From positions 1 through 19,233 of the forward strand of contig DASUGM010000070.1 of NCBI GenBank assembly GCA_036274055.1: a DNA stretch of 19,233 nt, in the 5' to 3' direction. Shown in pieces: positions 18,541 to 19,233 of this stretch; positions within the stretch are counted from its first letter, which is position 1, and every line of letters begins with the position of its first letter. A program made the translations under genes and the position numbers. The notes under the pieces are model-generated. The model was given only the letters and a program-made list of their open reading frames with translations, was not told where the DNA came from and made no database searches. The stretch is from DASUGM01 sp036274055. GTDB lineage: Bacteria > Acidobacteriota > Vicinamibacteria > Vicinamibacterales > SCN-69-37.

Positions 18541-19233
18541 TCATTCCCTCAGAACCGTCGCCGGATCCAGCCTGGCCGCCCGGCGGCCCGGAACCAGACA
18601 GGCAACAACCGCGACCGCCATCAGCGTCAACGGCACGACGGTCAGCACCCACGGGTCGCGGGGCGCCACTTCGAACAGCACGCTTTCGACCAGTCGCGAT
18701 GCCGCGATCGCGGTGACAAGGCCGACGACGACGCCGCCGCCGACGAATCGCAGGCCCTGCATCACGACCATCCGGCGCACCGCTGACGGATCCCCGCCGA
18801 GCGCGAGCCTGATGCCGATGTCGCGGGTGTGCTGTTGGACGAAGTACGCCATCACCCCGTAGATGCCGACGACGGCAAGGATGAGCGCGGCCAGCGCGAA
18901 CACGCCGATGAGAAGCGTCAGCGACCGCGGGGCGGAGAGAGACGATGCGATCAACTGCTCGCCGGTCCAGGTGCCGGCGAGCGCCAGCGACGGGTCGAGC
19001 TCCTGCATCGCCGTGCGCAGGCTCGACGCGAGCGACGCTGGATCGCCGCTCGTCCTCAGCATCGCGAATCCGTTCGGTACATCGACGAACGGAAAGTAGA
19101 CCGTGCCGTCGTCATGCGCGTCCAGGCCCTGGTATTTCACTGTGCCGACGACGCCCACGACGGTCGTCCACGGGCAGGTCGTGCAGCCGCCGCTCTTCAA
19201 CCGTCGTCCGACGACGTTGCCGTCGGGGAAGAA
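18541..19233 (-). CDS. ADOP/MacB-like ABC transporter permease, C-terminal part (cut by window edge)
   Basis: Only the last 230 residues are present, and the frame stays open to the right end of the window. It begins in the second periplasmic domain ('FFPDGNVVGRRLKSG', then 'VVGVVGTVKYQGLD') and ends with the final FtsX block: three hydrophobic segments with 'QQHTRDIGIRLALGGDPSAVRRMV', the ATPase-contact sequence, and the terminal 'GRRAARLDPATVLRE', the usual end of this family. A TTG at 19200 gives an apparent start but is internal. It is convergent with the complete ADOP gene, separated by the mini-protein gene and the palindrome. The full protein is probably 800 or more residues. Confidence 0.93.
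   Translation of the reverse strand, partial: FFPDGNVVGRRLKSGGCTTCPWTTVVGVVGTVKYQGLDAHDDGTVYFPFVDVPNGFAMLRTSGDPASLASSLRTAMQELDPSLALAGTWTGEQLIASSLSAPRSLTLLIGVFALAALILAVVGIYGVMAYFVQQHTRDIGIRLALGGDPSAVRRMVVMQGLRFVGGGVVVGLVTAIAASRLVESVLFEVAPRDPWVLTVVPLTLMAVAVVACLVPGRRAARLDPATVLRE

Noticed and set aside
18416..18652. Longer version of the zinc mini-protein, or a separate gene, reading through the palindrome
   Set aside because: The extra residues come from translating the dispersed repeat and the antisense of the permease end. A good ribosome-binding site marks the start at 18415.

Overview
This is a high-GC bacterial chromosomal window with dense coding on both strands. The best taxonomic fit is Acidobacteriota, probably a Vicinamibacteria-like lineage. 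The main reasons are a PadR regulator immediately upstream of a very large two-module FtsX/MacB permease with an N-terminal prefix (the 'ADOP' arrangement), a second such permease at the right edge, and intergenic space filled with REP-like palindromes and degenerate heptamer repeats. The placement rests on gene content recalled from this phylum, not on a marker gene. I see no rRNA, tRNA, CRISPR array, transposase, integrase or phage module.

Layout. 1-62: perfect palindrome. 110-871 (+): SRPBCC/NTF2-like fusion. 879-1053: long imperfect inverted repeat. 1063-2788 (-): M23 peptidase followed by a secreted alpha/beta hydrolase. 2832-4838 (+): AraC regulator and two overlapping unknown genes, the second with a zinc ribbon. 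4777-5294: duplicated, hairpin-rich intergenic block leading into an ABC-F ATPase of the Uup type (5257-7152). 7193-8584 (+): SH3b protein and PNPOx-like flavoprotein. 8683-9866 (+): three-gene membrane-stress operon of the YqjD/YqjE/DUF3618 type. 9870-9949: octamer tandem repeat. 10081-10338 (+): small coiled-coil protein. 10370-10756 (-): VOC protein. 10823-13658 (-): HEAT-cyclophilin gene followed by a pseudo-receiver/GAF gene. 13724-15088 (+): second M23 peptidase. 15266-18241 (+): PadR and ADOP permease. 18242-18415 (-): 57-residue zinc mini-protein. 18480-18536: second copy of the palindrome. 18541 to the right edge (-): C-terminal part of another ADOP/MacB permease.

Functional themes. 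The window is mostly envelope biology: two M23 endopeptidases, exported SH3b, cyclophilin and hydrolase proteins, stress-membrane proteins, and two permeases. Small regulators sit among these genes. No single pathway links them all.

The least ordinary content is outside the genes. (i) A tandem duplication at 4777-5294 carries the tail of one gene, a long AT-rich hairpin and an imitation of the start of the next gene. (ii) There are three separate degenerate heptamer arrays with different units, two of them folded as inverted pairs, lying directly against promoters. (iii) A roughly 175-bp inverted-repeat element lies at 879-1053. (iv) A -10 hexamer 5 to 8 bases before the start codon recurs at first genes, suggesting leaderless mRNAs, while internal operon genes more often show Shine-Dalgarno sequences. 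I found no clear new multi-gene defence or biosynthetic system.
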